This document shows positions 25,364 to 33,897 of a stretch of 64,000 nt of DNA, in pieces. The translations under genes and the position numbers were made by a program. The stretch covers positions 86,391 through 150,390 of the forward strand of contig NZ_CP025433.1 of NCBI RefSeq assembly GCF_002847445.1, written 5' to 3'. The stretch's first letter is position 1; every line of letters starts with the position of its first letter. The notes beneath the pieces were generated by a model. It made no database searches, was not told where the DNA came from, and saw nothing but the letters and a program-made list of their open reading frames with translations. The DNA is from Paracoccus zhejiangensis. GTDB lineage: Bacteria > Pseudomonadota > Alphaproteobacteria > Rhodobacterales > Rhodobacteraceae.

Positions 25364-27667
25364 CTACTGCGATGCCCTTCCGGCACGCCCTCGGACGGCT
25401 TCACTGACCTTTGCACCTAGTTCTTTCGCTGCGCCAGTCGTGGAGGGCTTCGCGGCAAGGCAGCGGGCAAGCCTGTGTCGAGCGCGTAAAACCTCGGGAG
25501 CGACCATGTCGGCGGCCGAGGCCGTCACAAGAAGCTCCATTGCCGCCCGCAGAGACGATGGCGATAGCATCCGGTCACGTGCCTCGATGGCGTTGATCAG
25601 GTCGTCTGCCATGCGGGCTTCGAGCCAGGTAAACAGCTCACGCGGCAGCGCGCTCCCGGCCGTGCGGAGCCGTTCCAGGCGGAGCGTCAGTGCCGTGATC
25701 TGACGGTCCGCAGCCGTCAGCAAGGCTGTGTGCAGGTCGCGCGCCGCTTCCAAGACCTCTGCGCGCCATTCACTCCTGATCCCCCGATCCAGCAGATCAT
25801 GCGCGCGTCCCGTGCCGAGCAACGCCGCGACCCCAGCAACCGGCCCAAGGATCAGCGCCCCCGCGGGGCCGAGGACCACAAGGCCCAGGATCGCGCCCCC
25901 GGCCTGTCCCGCGCCGGCCAGACCACCGCGGACGGACAGGTCGATCACCAGCCATGCCGGCAGATCCTCGACCGGGATCTTTCCTGTCCATGCTTTATGT
26001 GCCGCGCGTGCTCCGCCGATGATCGTCGCATAGAGAGGCACAGGCACATCCGCCAATCCGGCGGCAGCCTCAAGTGATCGGTCGACGAGGCTCTGGACAT
26101 GATCGAGATCGAAACCGCTCGCGGTCGTCACCATTGGCGCCCAGGGCTCATCCAGAACTTGGGCCTGTGCGGCCAAAGCGTTATCGGCGATGACCGGAAT
26201 GTCAGGGTATTTCGCGAAATGGTCATGCAACAACGAGATGCTGGTGCCGCATTTGACTTGGACCGGAACGCCATCGACGATCAAGTCGTAGCCCGGCATC
26301 GTGGAACTCTCGGGCAGGATCACATCGTGGCCGTCTTCGATCAGTTGCGCCATGACCAGTTGCTCGGCGCTGTAACCCCGCAATGCAACCCGGGCACCCA
26401 GAGAGGCGAAATTCGCGATATGAACCGAAAGGTCCAGCGGCGTGTCGAACTCGGACACGCGCGAGAAATCGGCAGCGGCCAGAACGGAGGGATCGACGGC
26501 CGCTGCGTGATAAAGCATGTCGCCTGCGGTCAGACCTGCAACGAGAGCCGTGTTCTGACGGTCGGTGCTTTGCTCGACGGCGATCCGCGCACCCCAGAGA
26601 CCTGGCGCCGCATCTGACACGGAAGGAATGTCCGTCGACAGGGTGGCGATGATTGTCCCGGCCCGCATCCGAACAGCCTTGCGCTGCTTGCCGTCGAGAT
26701 GGCGCAGCTCTGTGTCGGGCATCCGGTAGAGCCCTCGAAACGCGTTCAAGAGCGTAGCCATCCCGTTGACCGCACCCTGACCGCGCACGGCCAAGAGGAT
26801 CGCGACCCTTGCGGCGGCAATCTCAAGAGCGGCGCTGGCCCGGCTGCTGATCGCCCAATAGCCAAGGGTCGCGCTGCCGGCGATGACGGTCACGGGATTG
26901 ATCATCACGAACAGAAGCGATGTGAGCGTCGGCCCCGCCACGAAAGGAATGACGGATGAGAGGTGGGCCGCCATGAGATAAGGCGCAAAGCCCGCCGACC
27001 CGATCGCGGTGGCCAATGCGGCCCATCCGCCGCCGGCAAGAACCGCAGTAGAGATGGCCTGCTGGCCCTTGCGGATAGCTTCGGCAACCTCGGGATCCAG
27101 CTCTCCGCGGTCGCTCGCTGCCGCAAGGCCCTTCATCATGACCATCATCTCATGCGCGACGACATCCGGAAAGGTCACCGCCGCCCGCGCGCGCCTGCCG
27201 ACGCCCGTCGCGCGGCGCAGCAGCTGCCGTCCCGCCCGACCCGTGATCGACAGGTCGGCATCCGCCCTCTCTTGCTGCGCATTGGCGACGGCAGGGGCGA
27301 GGATCTCGGAGGCCCGGACGGCGATGGCGGCGGCCTCCTCCTCCATGCTGCGGGTTGAAAGAGGATAGAGGTCCGGCAGCCCAAGACTCTGCTTCACGCC
27401 GAGCCACAGCCTTGATCGCAGCGCATCCGTCGAGAGGGGCCCGCTCATAAGATCCTTGGCGAAAGCGGTCACACGATCGGCACCCTGCTTGTCGTCCGAG
27501 ACAAGCTTTCGCCAGGCGGCCTCGCCCACGGCGCCTGCAATTTTTGCAAGACGTGCGGCGTTCAGCAGGGCCAAGAGGCCACAGATTTCCTGGCGGGACG
27601 CATCGCCCAGACCGGCAGCGATGTGGCGGGGAGACGGAGCGGCCTGTTGGGAGATCATATTCGGCAT
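25364..27667 (-). CDS. Large membrane protein with PD-(D/E)xK-like nuclease core
   Basis: 767 residues, not recognised as a named family. Residues 1-200 are helical and soluble. Residues about 206-272 are strongly hydrophobic (AVLAGGGWAALATAIGSAGF; VTVIAGSATLGYWAI), enough for two or three membrane helices. Residues about 430-490 contain AEQLVMAQLIEDGHDV, then GYDLIVDGVPVQVKCG, with Asp near 461 and QVK at 470-472. That is the helix-Glu, Asp, Gln-x-Lys pattern of Mrr/Holliday-resolvase-like nucleases. Residues about 578-617 form a second Gly/Ala-rich hydrophobic stretch. A helical tail follows. The ATG at 27667 follows AGGTAGGCTTCTAAG. It stands alone between IS1182 and IS110 elements, a setting common for defence genes. 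Function is inferred only. Confidence 0.75.
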   Translation of the reverse strand: MPNMISQQAAPSPRHIAAGLGDASRQEICGLLALLNAARLAKIAGAVGEAAWRKLVSDDKQGADRVTAFAKDLMSGPLSTDALRSRLWLGVKQSLGLPDLYPLSTRSMEEEAAAIAVRASEILAPAVANAQQERADADLSITGRAGRQLLRRATGVGRRARAAVTFPDVVAHEMMVMMKGLAAASDRGELDPEVAEAIRKGQQAISTAVLAGGGWAALATAIGSAGFAPYLMAAHLSSVIPFVAGPTLTSLLFVMINPVTVIAGSATLGYWAISSRASAALEIAAARVAILLAVRGQGAVNGMATLLNAFRGLYRMPDTELRHLDGKQRKAVRMRAGTIIATLSTDIPSVSDAAPGLWGARIAVEQSTDRQNTALVAGLTAGDMLYHAAAVDPSVLAAADFSRVSEFDTPLDLSVHIANFASLGARVALRGYSAEQLVMAQLIEDGHDVILPESSTMPGYDLIVDGVPVQVKCGTSISLLHDHFAKYPDIPVIADNALAAQAQVLDEPWAPMVTTASGFDLDHVQSLVDRSLEAAAGLADVPVPLYATIIGGARAAHKAWTGKIPVEDLPAWLVIDLSVRGGLAGAGQAGGAILGLVVLGPAGALILGPVAGVAALLGTGRAHDLLDRGIRSEWRAEVLEAARDLHTALLTAADRQITALTLRLERLRTAGSALPRELFTWLEARMADDLINAIEARDRMLSPSSLRAAMELLVTASAADMVAPEVLRARHRLARCLAAKPSTTGAAKELGAKVSEAVRGRAGRASQ

Positions 27668-27927
27668 CTTAGAAGCCTACCTACAGGGTCGGCGGCAGGG
27701 AACCCATGCTATGTGACGATGTCTCCTGATTTGACCGAAGCTTCGCTTGGCGCGCATCAGATATTCACCTGTCAGGGTCACTGCACTGAGCATGAGCGGC
27801 CGGTTTAGGGAAGCTAAGCTCTACGGTCGCTGCTCCCCTGAGCGGCAGCTAATGGGATGTGCCGGCTGCTTCCCCCACCGTTGGGTTATCCTGAACCGGG
27901 ATCATCCGCGCCAAAGGAGAAGCAGCC
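27668..27927. other. Non-coding leader of the IS110-type element
   Basis: About 260 bp between the divergent membrane-nuclease gene and the transposase gene. IS110-family elements carry a structured guide (bridge) RNA in their non-coding end. GGCAGCTAATGGGATGTGCCGGCTGC near 27845 can fold on itself. This is a location for such an RNA, not proof. Confidence 0.4.
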
Positions 27928-28995
27928 ATGTGTGCGAAGAAGACAGGAAGCATTGAAGACCTGGCAGTTGTCGGCATCGACATCGGCAAGGATACCTTCC
28001 ACCTGGTCGGTTTCGACCGCTCGGGTCAGGTGGTTTTGCGCAAGCAGATCAAGCGGCTCGCACTGGACGCAACGTTCGAGACGTTGCCACGATGCGTGGT
28101 CGGGATGGAGGCCTGCCTCAGCGCCCATTTCGTCAGCCGAAGGCTGCGCGACTTGGGGTTCGATCCGCGGATCATTCCGGCGATCTACGTGAAGCCGTTC
28201 AACAAAGGCCAAAAGAACGACTACAACGATGCGGAGGCGATCGCCGAAGCCTCCCTGCGGCCGAACCTTCGGACGGTGACGGAGAAGAGCCAGGACCAGC
28301 TCGACCTTCAGGCCCTGCACCGGGTTCGGTCTCGGCTCGTCTCGCGACGTACGGCAACGATCAACCAGATCCGGGCTTTCCTGATCGAACAGGGGATCGC
28401 GGTCCGCAGCGGGCTCCGCGCCTTGCGGAATTCCTTCGAGACGATCCTCGAACAGCGGCGCGACGAGATCTCTGCCCGGATGCGGAATATCCTGATCGGG
28501 CTTTACGGCGACTGGCTCTGGCTCGATGACCGGATTGCCGCCGTATCAACCGAGATCGAGGAGATCAGCCGTACGGAAGAGAACTGCGCGAACATCATGT
28601 CGATCCCGGGTATCGGACCGATGATTTCGACGGCCATGGTCGCGGCGGTCGGTCGGGGCGAGGTCTTCGACCGGGGCCGCGACTTTGCCGCCTGGGTTGG
28701 GCTGGTGCCCCGACAGTTCAGCACGGGCGGGCGTACGATCCTCGGACGGATCACCAAGCGGGGAAGCCGATACCTGCGCATGCTCTTCGTGCAGGCCGCC
28801 AAGGTGATCATGATGCGCCCCCACCGTTGGCAGGCGTTCAGCTTCGGAGCCTGGCTCGAACGCGCCGCATCCCGAATGCCCAGGAACAAGGCTGCGGTTG
28901 CCCTGGCCAACAAGCTGGCCCGCACGGCGTGGAGCATCCTGCGTCACGGCACGCGGTTCGACACCCCCAGAGATCCGACCATGGAAGCAATCTGA
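27928..28995 (+). CDS. IS110-family transposase (DEDD recombinase), intact
   Basis: 355 residues. The N-terminal RuvC-like DEDD domain has VVGIDIGKDTFHLVGFD (Asp), VVGMEACLSAHF (Glu), and NDYNDAEAIAEA (Asp pair). The C-terminal Tnp_20 domain has IMSIPGIGPMISTAMVAAVG and FAAWVGLVPRQFSTGG with the conserved Ser region. AAAGGAGAAGCAGCC before the ATG is a strong ribosome binding site. No frameshift or stop is present, so it is probably active. IS110 elements generate no terminal inverted repeats, so exact ends cannot be set here. Confidence 0.95.
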   Translation: MCAKKTGSIEDLAVVGIDIGKDTFHLVGFDRSGQVVLRKQIKRLALDATFETLPRCVVGMEACLSAHFVSRRLRDLGFDPRIIPAIYVKPFNKGQKNDYNDAEAIAEASLRPNLRTVTEKSQDQLDLQALHRVRSRLVSRRTATINQIRAFLIEQGIAVRSGLRALRNSFETILEQRRDEISARMRNILIGLYGDWLWLDDRIAAVSTEIEEISRTEENCANIMSIPGIGPMISTAMVAAVGRGEVFDRGRDFAAWVGLVPRQFSTGGRTILGRITKRGSRYLRMLFVQAAKVIMMRPHRWQAFSFGAWLERAASRMPRNKAAVALANKLARTAWSILRHGTRFDTPRDPTMEAI

Positions 28996-29277
28996 CAGCC
29001 TCCCGGTCACCACGGAGTTCGCGAAAGAGGACAGCATGGAACGGAGAAACTACGCCCCCAGAGTCTGACGGCCCTTTAGGTCATTATCGACCTTGCCGCT
29101 AATGAGACCAAGGTGCGTGCGTAACCCCATCGAGGCCACGGCCCGCGAGCCGACAAACAGGCCGGATACATATGAGCGATTTCCGAAGACGCGCCGATTT
29201 CTCAATTGCGAACAGCAGCCGGCACATACATAAGGGCCGGCCTTGTCATTGGACGGCGGGATGCCTCCGTCGCTGCC

Positions 29278-29615
29278 TCAAGCCCTGTGATGATCGATGA
29301 TAATATGGGGCAGACCTTTCGAACAGTGCTCGACACGCGCCTCCACCCCGTAGACCTCCCGCAGAAAGGCGGGTGTGATGATGTCACCCGGCTTCCCAGC
29401 CGAGTGCATCCGGCCATCGACAATCACGATCACGTCGCTGCAGAAGCGCAAGGTGTGGTTCAGGTCGTGAATTGCGATCAGCACTGCCATGTCGCGTTCA
29501 ACGGCCAGCGCCGAGACCAGTGAAAGCACCTCGATCTGCCGGTTGAGGTCAAGCGCCGAGGTCGGTTCGTCCATCAGCAGAACCCGGGGCTCGCGAACAA
29601 GGGCGTTGCCCTTGC
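29278..29615 (-). pseudogene. ABC transporter ATPase fragment, siderophore/iron type
   Basis: Only the C-terminal part remains: ALVREPRVLLMDEPTSALDL (Walker B and D-loop), AVLIAIHDLNHTLRFCSDVI (H-loop) and ITPAFLREVYGVEARVE. These match FecE/FhuC-type ATPases of iron-chelate importers. Walker A and the signature motif are missing. An in-frame TGA and then the GST gene stand where the N-terminus should be, so the gene has been truncated by recombination. Confidence 0.85.
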
Positions 29616-29625
29616 CACATTCAGA

Positions 29626-30270
29626 TCATCTCCCATGACGCTGGCGCACGCGCGCGACGCTGCTCCGCTTCGCGACCGCTCCGTGAACGCGCGCCAGACG
29701 GGGCTTGCCAGCCAGCGCGACGGGATCGTCGCCGAAGAACTCGATCAGCATGTAAGCATAGAGGTCCAGAGCGCTGATCCCGTCGGTCAGAAAGAACGGA
29801 GCGCCGACGATCGCCCGGTCGAGCGCTGTGAACTGGTCGCGCAACCGCGCGCGCGCATTGTCGATGAGAGCCGGATGGGTTCCCGGGTCGTCCAGAAAGC
29901 GCTCGGGATGGTTGAACTGGACGAAGGTCATGTAGGGGCTTGCGGCCATGTAGATGAGCCAGCGCAGGAACGTCGCCCTGTCGGGGTGGTCGGGCCTGGG
30001 AACCAGCAGCTTATCCGGGTGGCGTTCGCCCAGGGCGATGATAATCGCGGCGGTCTCGCCGATGACCTCACCTGACGGGAGTGCGAGGACAGGAACCTGC
30101 CCGGTCGGGTTCACCGCCAGATATGCCGCCGACTGGTGCGCGCCGGCGGCCATGTCGATCGCGACGCGCTCAAAGGGGATCTGCATCTCTTCCAGCAAGA
30201 GCTCGATCACCATTGCCCCGGACATCTTCTCCCAGAAGAGGCGGTAATGACCTGTTTCGACCTGCGTCAA
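29626..30270 (-). CDS. Glutathione S-transferase family protein
   Basis: 214 residues with an N-terminal thioredoxin-like fold (HYRLFWEKMSGAMVIELLLEEM). The glutathione-site cis-Pro segment is NPTGQVPVL, followed by GEVIGETAAIIIAL. The C-terminal helical domain includes PFFLTDGISALDLYAYML, with the N-capping Ser/Asp motif of GSTs. It would conjugate or isomerise small molecules with glutathione in the cytosol. Its 3' end (ARVRQRHGR) lies at the junction with the ABC ATPase fragment, so its last residues may be foreign. Confidence 0.9.
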   Translation of the reverse strand: MTQVETGHYRLFWEKMSGAMVIELLLEEMQIPFERVAIDMAAGAHQSAAYLAVNPTGQVPVLALPSGEVIGETAAIIIALGERHPDKLLVPRPDHPDRATFLRWLIYMAASPYMTFVQFNHPERFLDDPGTHPALIDNARARLRDQFTALDRAIVGAPFFLTDGISALDLYAYMLIEFFGDDPVALAGKPRLARVHGAVAKRSSVARVRQRHGR

Positions 30271-30419
30271 TTCCCACCTCCGTTCTGCCGCTTCCCACGA
30301 TGCCGGACGGCCAGCGGGGAGGTGTCGATCTTTGCGCCGACCGGAGGGTCCGGCAAAGGACGCGATCTTCCGTTCCTATACCGACAAGACGACCGATCCC
30401 CGGGGCGTCCAAGACAGGA

Positions 30420-30704
30420 TCAGCTCTTGGCCGTGAGCGGATCGATCACCTGCGGGACCTCCGTGATCGCGCCGACCGGGATGCCCGACAGTTCCGAATG
30501 CTTTCGGATCGCTGCCTCGCTGTCGGCCAGATAGATGCAAAAGGTCTTGTCGCGGGCCACGTAGCTTTGGACCCACTGGATGCCCGTGCCAATCTGTTCC
30601 AGCGCCTGGTTTGACGCGCTGGCGGCGGCGCAGAGCTCGGCAGCTGACATTTGGCCAATCGCCGGAATGTCGCGCTCGATCATGAAGCGTTTCAACTGTG
30701 TCAT
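30420..30704 (-). CDS. DUF4242-type small protein
   Basis: 94 residues starting MTQLKRFMIERDIPAIGQMSA, with AAASASNQALEQIG and IQWVQSYVARDKTFCIYLADSEAAIRKHSELSGIP. This is the alpha-beta pattern of DUF4242 (nickel-binding-like SCO4226 family). The start at 30704 has AAAGGACCATCCG upstream. It lies between the secreted protein gene at 30785 and the GST gene, in one direction. Biological role is not established. Confidence 0.8.
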   Translation of the reverse strand: MTQLKRFMIERDIPAIGQMSAAELCAAASASNQALEQIGTGIQWVQSYVARDKTFCIYLADSEAAIRKHSELSGIPVGAITEVPQVIDPLTAKS

Positions 30705-30784
30705 CGGATGGTCCTTTCTCAATCAGTTCCAATTTGCCACTTTCAGTTTTTGAAGACGAAGCATTCCACCGGCGCTTTGTGAGT

Positions 30785-31348
30785 TCACTCCCGCGCCGGA
30801 AGGCTATACTGCCCCTGCTTCGTTCCGACATATTGAACCAGACCTTCGCGTGCGGATCGCAGGGTGCGGGTGCGTATCTCGAAAAGTCCGGTCAGCCCTT
30901 CGTATTTGCCGGTGCCGCCCAGCCAGCGTCCCGTCCCGACATGGGGTGCGTCCAGTGGCTGTCTGTCGAAGGTCGCGCTTTCGAAGATCTGATCGCCATC
31001 TGCATCGGTGTAGGTACAGTTCACCAGTTCTTCAAAGGTCTTGGCCGTTTCATCCACGGTCCACGTGCCCAGACATCTGCCGGTCTGGTTGTGCAGGAAC
31101 GCGGCGTTATCGGCGTTCATTGCGGTCAGGGTCGAATCGACCAGCCCAAAAATTCGGCCAGTTCCGGTCTCAATCGGTTCGACCTCATTTGCAGCGTATC
31201 CGACGAAATTCGCCGCGAAGGTGCCCTCGCCCGCAACGGATTGGGCGTTTGCCGGCAAGTACGGCAAGTTGGCCATCAAGATCGCAAGCCCCGCCGTTGC
31301 GACAGCACGCCGGCGATGGCTAGCATCCTGCGGGATAGAGCATCGCAT
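30785..31348 (-). CDS. Secreted beta-barrel-like hypothetical protein
   Basis: 187 residues. A signal sequence with an Arg-rich n-region (HRRRAVATAGLAILMANLPY) ends at ANAQS. The mature part is beta-rich, with NQTGRCLGTWTVDET, TDADGDQIFESATFD and GTGRWLGGTGKYEGLTGLFEI. The last stretch resembles the repeat of allene-oxide-cyclase/dirigent-like barrels. The 5' end overlaps the 3' end of the SARP-like regulator gene by 29 bp, so it is probably in the same transcript. A later start is possible. Function unknown. Confidence 0.72.
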   Translation of the reverse strand: MRCSIPQDASHRRRAVATAGLAILMANLPYLPANAQSVAGEGTFAANFVGYAANEVEPIETGTGRIFGLVDSTLTAMNADNAAFLHNQTGRCLGTWTVDETAKTFEELVNCTYTDADGDQIFESATFDRQPLDAPHVGTGRWLGGTGKYEGLTGLFEIRTRTLRSAREGLVQYVGTKQGQYSLPARE

Positions 31349-32372
31349 AGTCGGTTTCCCCTTCAAGCATTTGGCGCGCGGCGGTCTGACTTGATGCATC
31401 AATACTGTCCTCTGGCAAATTGACGGGTGACGCGGTGAATCTGCTGTCTTGAATGGATGCGGCCGAGGCTGGACTGACCCAGATCGACATCGGCTTTCGA
31501 TCCGGTTCGGACGGCTGGTAACTGCCCCACGGGCCAAGGACCTGAAACAAGGTGATGGCCGCAGCAAGACCGGCTGAGAAAGCGCCAAGCACTGGCCGGT
31601 GCGACGTTGGCACGACGCGCGCCGGCATCGACAGGGGCACATGGCAGGTATACACCGACGAACTGAGCGCCCGGTCGACCTGTGGCGCCGGAGCGGCGCC
31701 AAGTTCCCTGGCGAAAAGGTCGTGGCAGTCCTTATGTGCGGTCGCGGCTTCTTGTCGGCGGCCAAAGGCGATGCAAAGCGCGATCAAGGCCGCATGGGCA
31801 TCATCTTGAAACGGCTCGCATTCAAGCCGTCGTCGCGCGGCGGCAATGGCTGCCGGTCCTTTGCCACGCTCGGCGAGGATTGCGGCCGCCTTGCCATGCA
31901 GTTCAGCACAAAGCTGGTCGTATTCCCGTTGCCGATCACGCAGCCACGCCTCGAACTCGGCAATCCCGACATCCAGCCCGGCGCAGAACCGACCGCGAAC
32001 CATCAGTGACAGTTCCGGGATCGCCTTGTGCGCGCCGGTTTGCAGCGCCGATCGGATCTCGGCGAGATCGAGCGACACCAGATCAGGGTTCAGCCAGACG
32101 GCGTTCTCATCGGCGATCAGCACCTTTGCGGCATCGCCAAGCTGCGATCTCAACCTCACAAGACATTGACGCAAAGCGTGACGAGCTGCGGGCGTGGAGG
32201 ATGCCTCGGCCCAAAGCAACTCGACCAGCCTCGTGCGGCCCGCCCGCAGGTCTGGTGCCGTTGCCAGACAGCCGAGCAGTGCCAGCGCCTTCGGCCCCGG
32301 CGTGGCCAGCACCTGGCCGTACTGGCCTTGAAGGCGTGGTTCGCCCAGAAATGATAAGCGAAGGATCGGCAT
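31320..32372 (-). CDS. SARP/BTAD-type regulator with a C-terminal membrane anchor
   Basis: 350 residues. The N-terminal OmpR-like winged helix has PGPKALALLGCLATAPDLRAGRTRLVELLW and ARHALRQCLVRLRSQLG. Then comes a bacterial transcriptional activation domain of helical repeats (LMVRGRFCAGLDVGIAEFEAWL; ECEPFQDDAHAALIALC). After about residue 265 there is one hydrophobic helix (LGAFSAGLAAAITLFQVLG) and a periplasmic tail. A membrane-tied SARP-like protein could sense an external signal as CadC/ToxR do. It diverges from the secreted hydrolase gene at 32564, with CGTGACG repeats between them. Confidence 0.85.
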   Translation of the reverse strand: MPILRLSFLGEPRLQGQYGQVLATPGPKALALLGCLATAPDLRAGRTRLVELLWAEASSTPAARHALRQCLVRLRSQLGDAAKVLIADENAVWLNPDLVSLDLAEIRSALQTGAHKAIPELSLMVRGRFCAGLDVGIAEFEAWLRDRQREYDQLCAELHGKAAAILAERGKGPAAIAAARRRLECEPFQDDAHAALIALCIAFGRRQEAATAHKDCHDLFARELGAAPAPQVDRALSSSVYTCHVPLSMPARVVPTSHRPVLGAFSAGLAAAITLFQVLGPWGSYQPSEPDRKPMSIWVSPASAASIQDSRFTASPVNLPEDSIDASSQTAARQMLEGETDYAMLYPAGC

Positions 32373-32468
32373 CGTCCCTGCAACCCCCTGATGGGTATTC
32401 TAGCACAAGAACGGCTAGACCTCGAAAAAACATGAAGAAAAGCCGGAAATTCACCGCAAGCGCTGTCG

Positions 32469-32498
32469 CGTGACGGGGTGCGTGACGCTGTCGTGACG
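32469..32498. promoter_or_regulatory. Three CGTGACG direct repeats, likely SARP operator
   Basis: CGTGACG occurs at 32469, 32481 and 32492, spacings of 12 and 11 bp, about one helical turn. SARP proteins bind heptamers repeated every 11 bp. The site lies between the divergent regulator (start 32372) and hydrolase (start 32564). A single CGTGACGG stands in the corresponding gap of the second module, near 34848. Confidence 0.65.
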
Positions 32499-32563
32499 TC
32501 CCCCGTCCGAGACTCACCGAACTGACGACCGAATTTGGCGAATCAAGGAAAGGAGACGGAGTT

Positions 32564-33496
32564 ATGAAGAAGGTCACATTCACAACAGCCGCCGCCATTG
32601 CGATGGGGTTGACGGCGGCTCAGGCGATTGAAACCGGAACTATGCAGGTGGACGGGGCAGAACTGACCTATATCGAACAGGGCGAAGGCACACCGATCGT
32701 GTTTGTCCACGGCGCAATCTCGGATGCGCGGGTCTGGGAAGGTTATGCCGACCGTATCGCAAAGGAGGGTCGCTTTGTCGCCTATACCCAACGCTATTTC
32801 GGGACCGCCGACTGGCCGGATGATGGGATGGGTTTTACGCGCGGGACTCATATCGCCGACCTGATCGCCTTCATCGAGGGTTTGGGTTCCGGGCCGGTCG
32901 ATCTTGTGACGTGGTCCTATAGCGGCGAGATCGCGACCTATGCCGCTTTGCAGCGGCCCGATCTGTTCCGCTCGATGGTGCATTTCGAACCGGACGTAGA
33001 CAGGCTGATCGACGAGGTTCCGGGCGCTGATGCCGCACGCTCACAGTTCGGTGCGACGGTTGGCCCGATGATCGCCGCGTTGGAGGCTGGCGACACCGAA
33101 TCCGCCGCGTTGCGCATCATCGAGTCGGTGTTCCGGATGCCTGAGGGCTCAGCAGGAGAAGAGCCAGAACCATTTCCAACATACTGGAAGGAAAACGGTC
33201 GCACCCTGCCGATCTATGGCGGCATGGCACCGGGCGCGCCGCTGACCTGCGACGATCTTGCGCAAATCAATGTGCCGACGCTGGTTGTGCAGGGAACCGA
33301 CACGCTGGTGCAATGGGCGATGATGTCAGAGCAGGTCGCGAAATGTTCCGGCAACGCAATGCTGGTCCGCATGGACGGCGTTACGCATGACGGTCCCTAC
33401 AAGCGCCCAGACCGTTTCATGGATCTGATCATGTGGTTCCGGTCGCTGAACTACGAACCGAGTGCAGGCGGGGCTGACGAGCCTGATGCGGGGTGA
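32564..33496 (+). CDS. Secreted alpha/beta hydrolase, module 1
   Basis: 310 residues with a clear signal peptide (MKKVTFTTAAAIAMGLTAAQA). The alpha/beta hydrolase core has PIVFVHGAISDARVWEGY (oxyanion loop), RYFGTADWPDD, and the nucleophile elbow TWSYSGEIA with Ser at residue 120 (Ser-x-Ser-Gly in place of Gly-x-Ser-x-Gly). The acid is probably in VVQGTD and the His in GVTHDGPY. It works in the periplasm or outside the cell. The substrate is unknown. It is about 50% similar by eye to the protein at 33898. Confidence 0.9.
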   Translation: MKKVTFTTAAAIAMGLTAAQAIETGTMQVDGAELTYIEQGEGTPIVFVHGAISDARVWEGYADRIAKEGRFVAYTQRYFGTADWPDDGMGFTRGTHIADLIAFIEGLGSGPVDLVTWSYSGEIATYAALQRPDLFRSMVHFEPDVDRLIDEVPGADAARSQFGATVGPMIAALEAGDTESAALRIIESVFRMPEGSAGEEPEPFPTYWKENGRTLPIYGGMAPGAPLTCDDLAQINVPTLVVQGTDTLVQWAMMSEQVAKCSGNAMLVRMDGVTHDGPYKRPDRFMDLIMWFRSLNYEPSAGGADEPDAG

Positions 33497-33897
33497 AGAA
33501 ATTGGCAATCCAACATGGCTGGCAGGCGGTCAGATTCTGGAGGCTCGTCTGCCATGCCAGCGCATCCGTGGATTGTGCCGGACTGTTCCACATGCCAGGA
33601 ATTCCTCGGACTAGCCGGCTGGTCATCAGTATGTGCTAATCGATAGAAACATCCCGCATCGCATGGCTTCAGCGTGTGCCCGTTTTCGCGCCTGCGACGA
33701 ATGGCAGGTTCGACGGGCCACGCCGCGGCATTTTGTCCCGTTGTGAAGGTCAGGTTTGGGCCGACATTACCTGACAATCACGAGCGGCACTGCGCAATGG
33801 TGCCGCAGTGCCGCAGGTCGGGTAGGAGCTCCCTCAGTCTTACACAGTCTTCCCTCAAACTGCGCCGCCTCCTCACGGATGTTCGTTCTCTCCACTG
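33497..33897. other. Gap between convergent hydrolase genes
   Basis: 401 bp with no supported gene. It contains a strong hairpin (33784-33814) and copy 1 of a repeated sequence whose second copy lies downstream of the regulator at 36113. Confidence 0.5.
33747..33821 (+). repeat. Repeated intergenic sequence, copy 1, with hairpin
   Basis: About 75 bp related to 36234-36307: both read AGG(T/G)CAGG(T/A)TTGGGCCGAC, then TTACCTG, then GGCACTGCG and CCGCAG. In this copy GCGGCACTGC (33784-33793) and GCAGTGCCGC (33805-33814) form a perfect 10 bp stem with an 11 nt loop. It may end transcription from the convergent hydrolase genes. No T-run follows. Confidence 0.7.
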
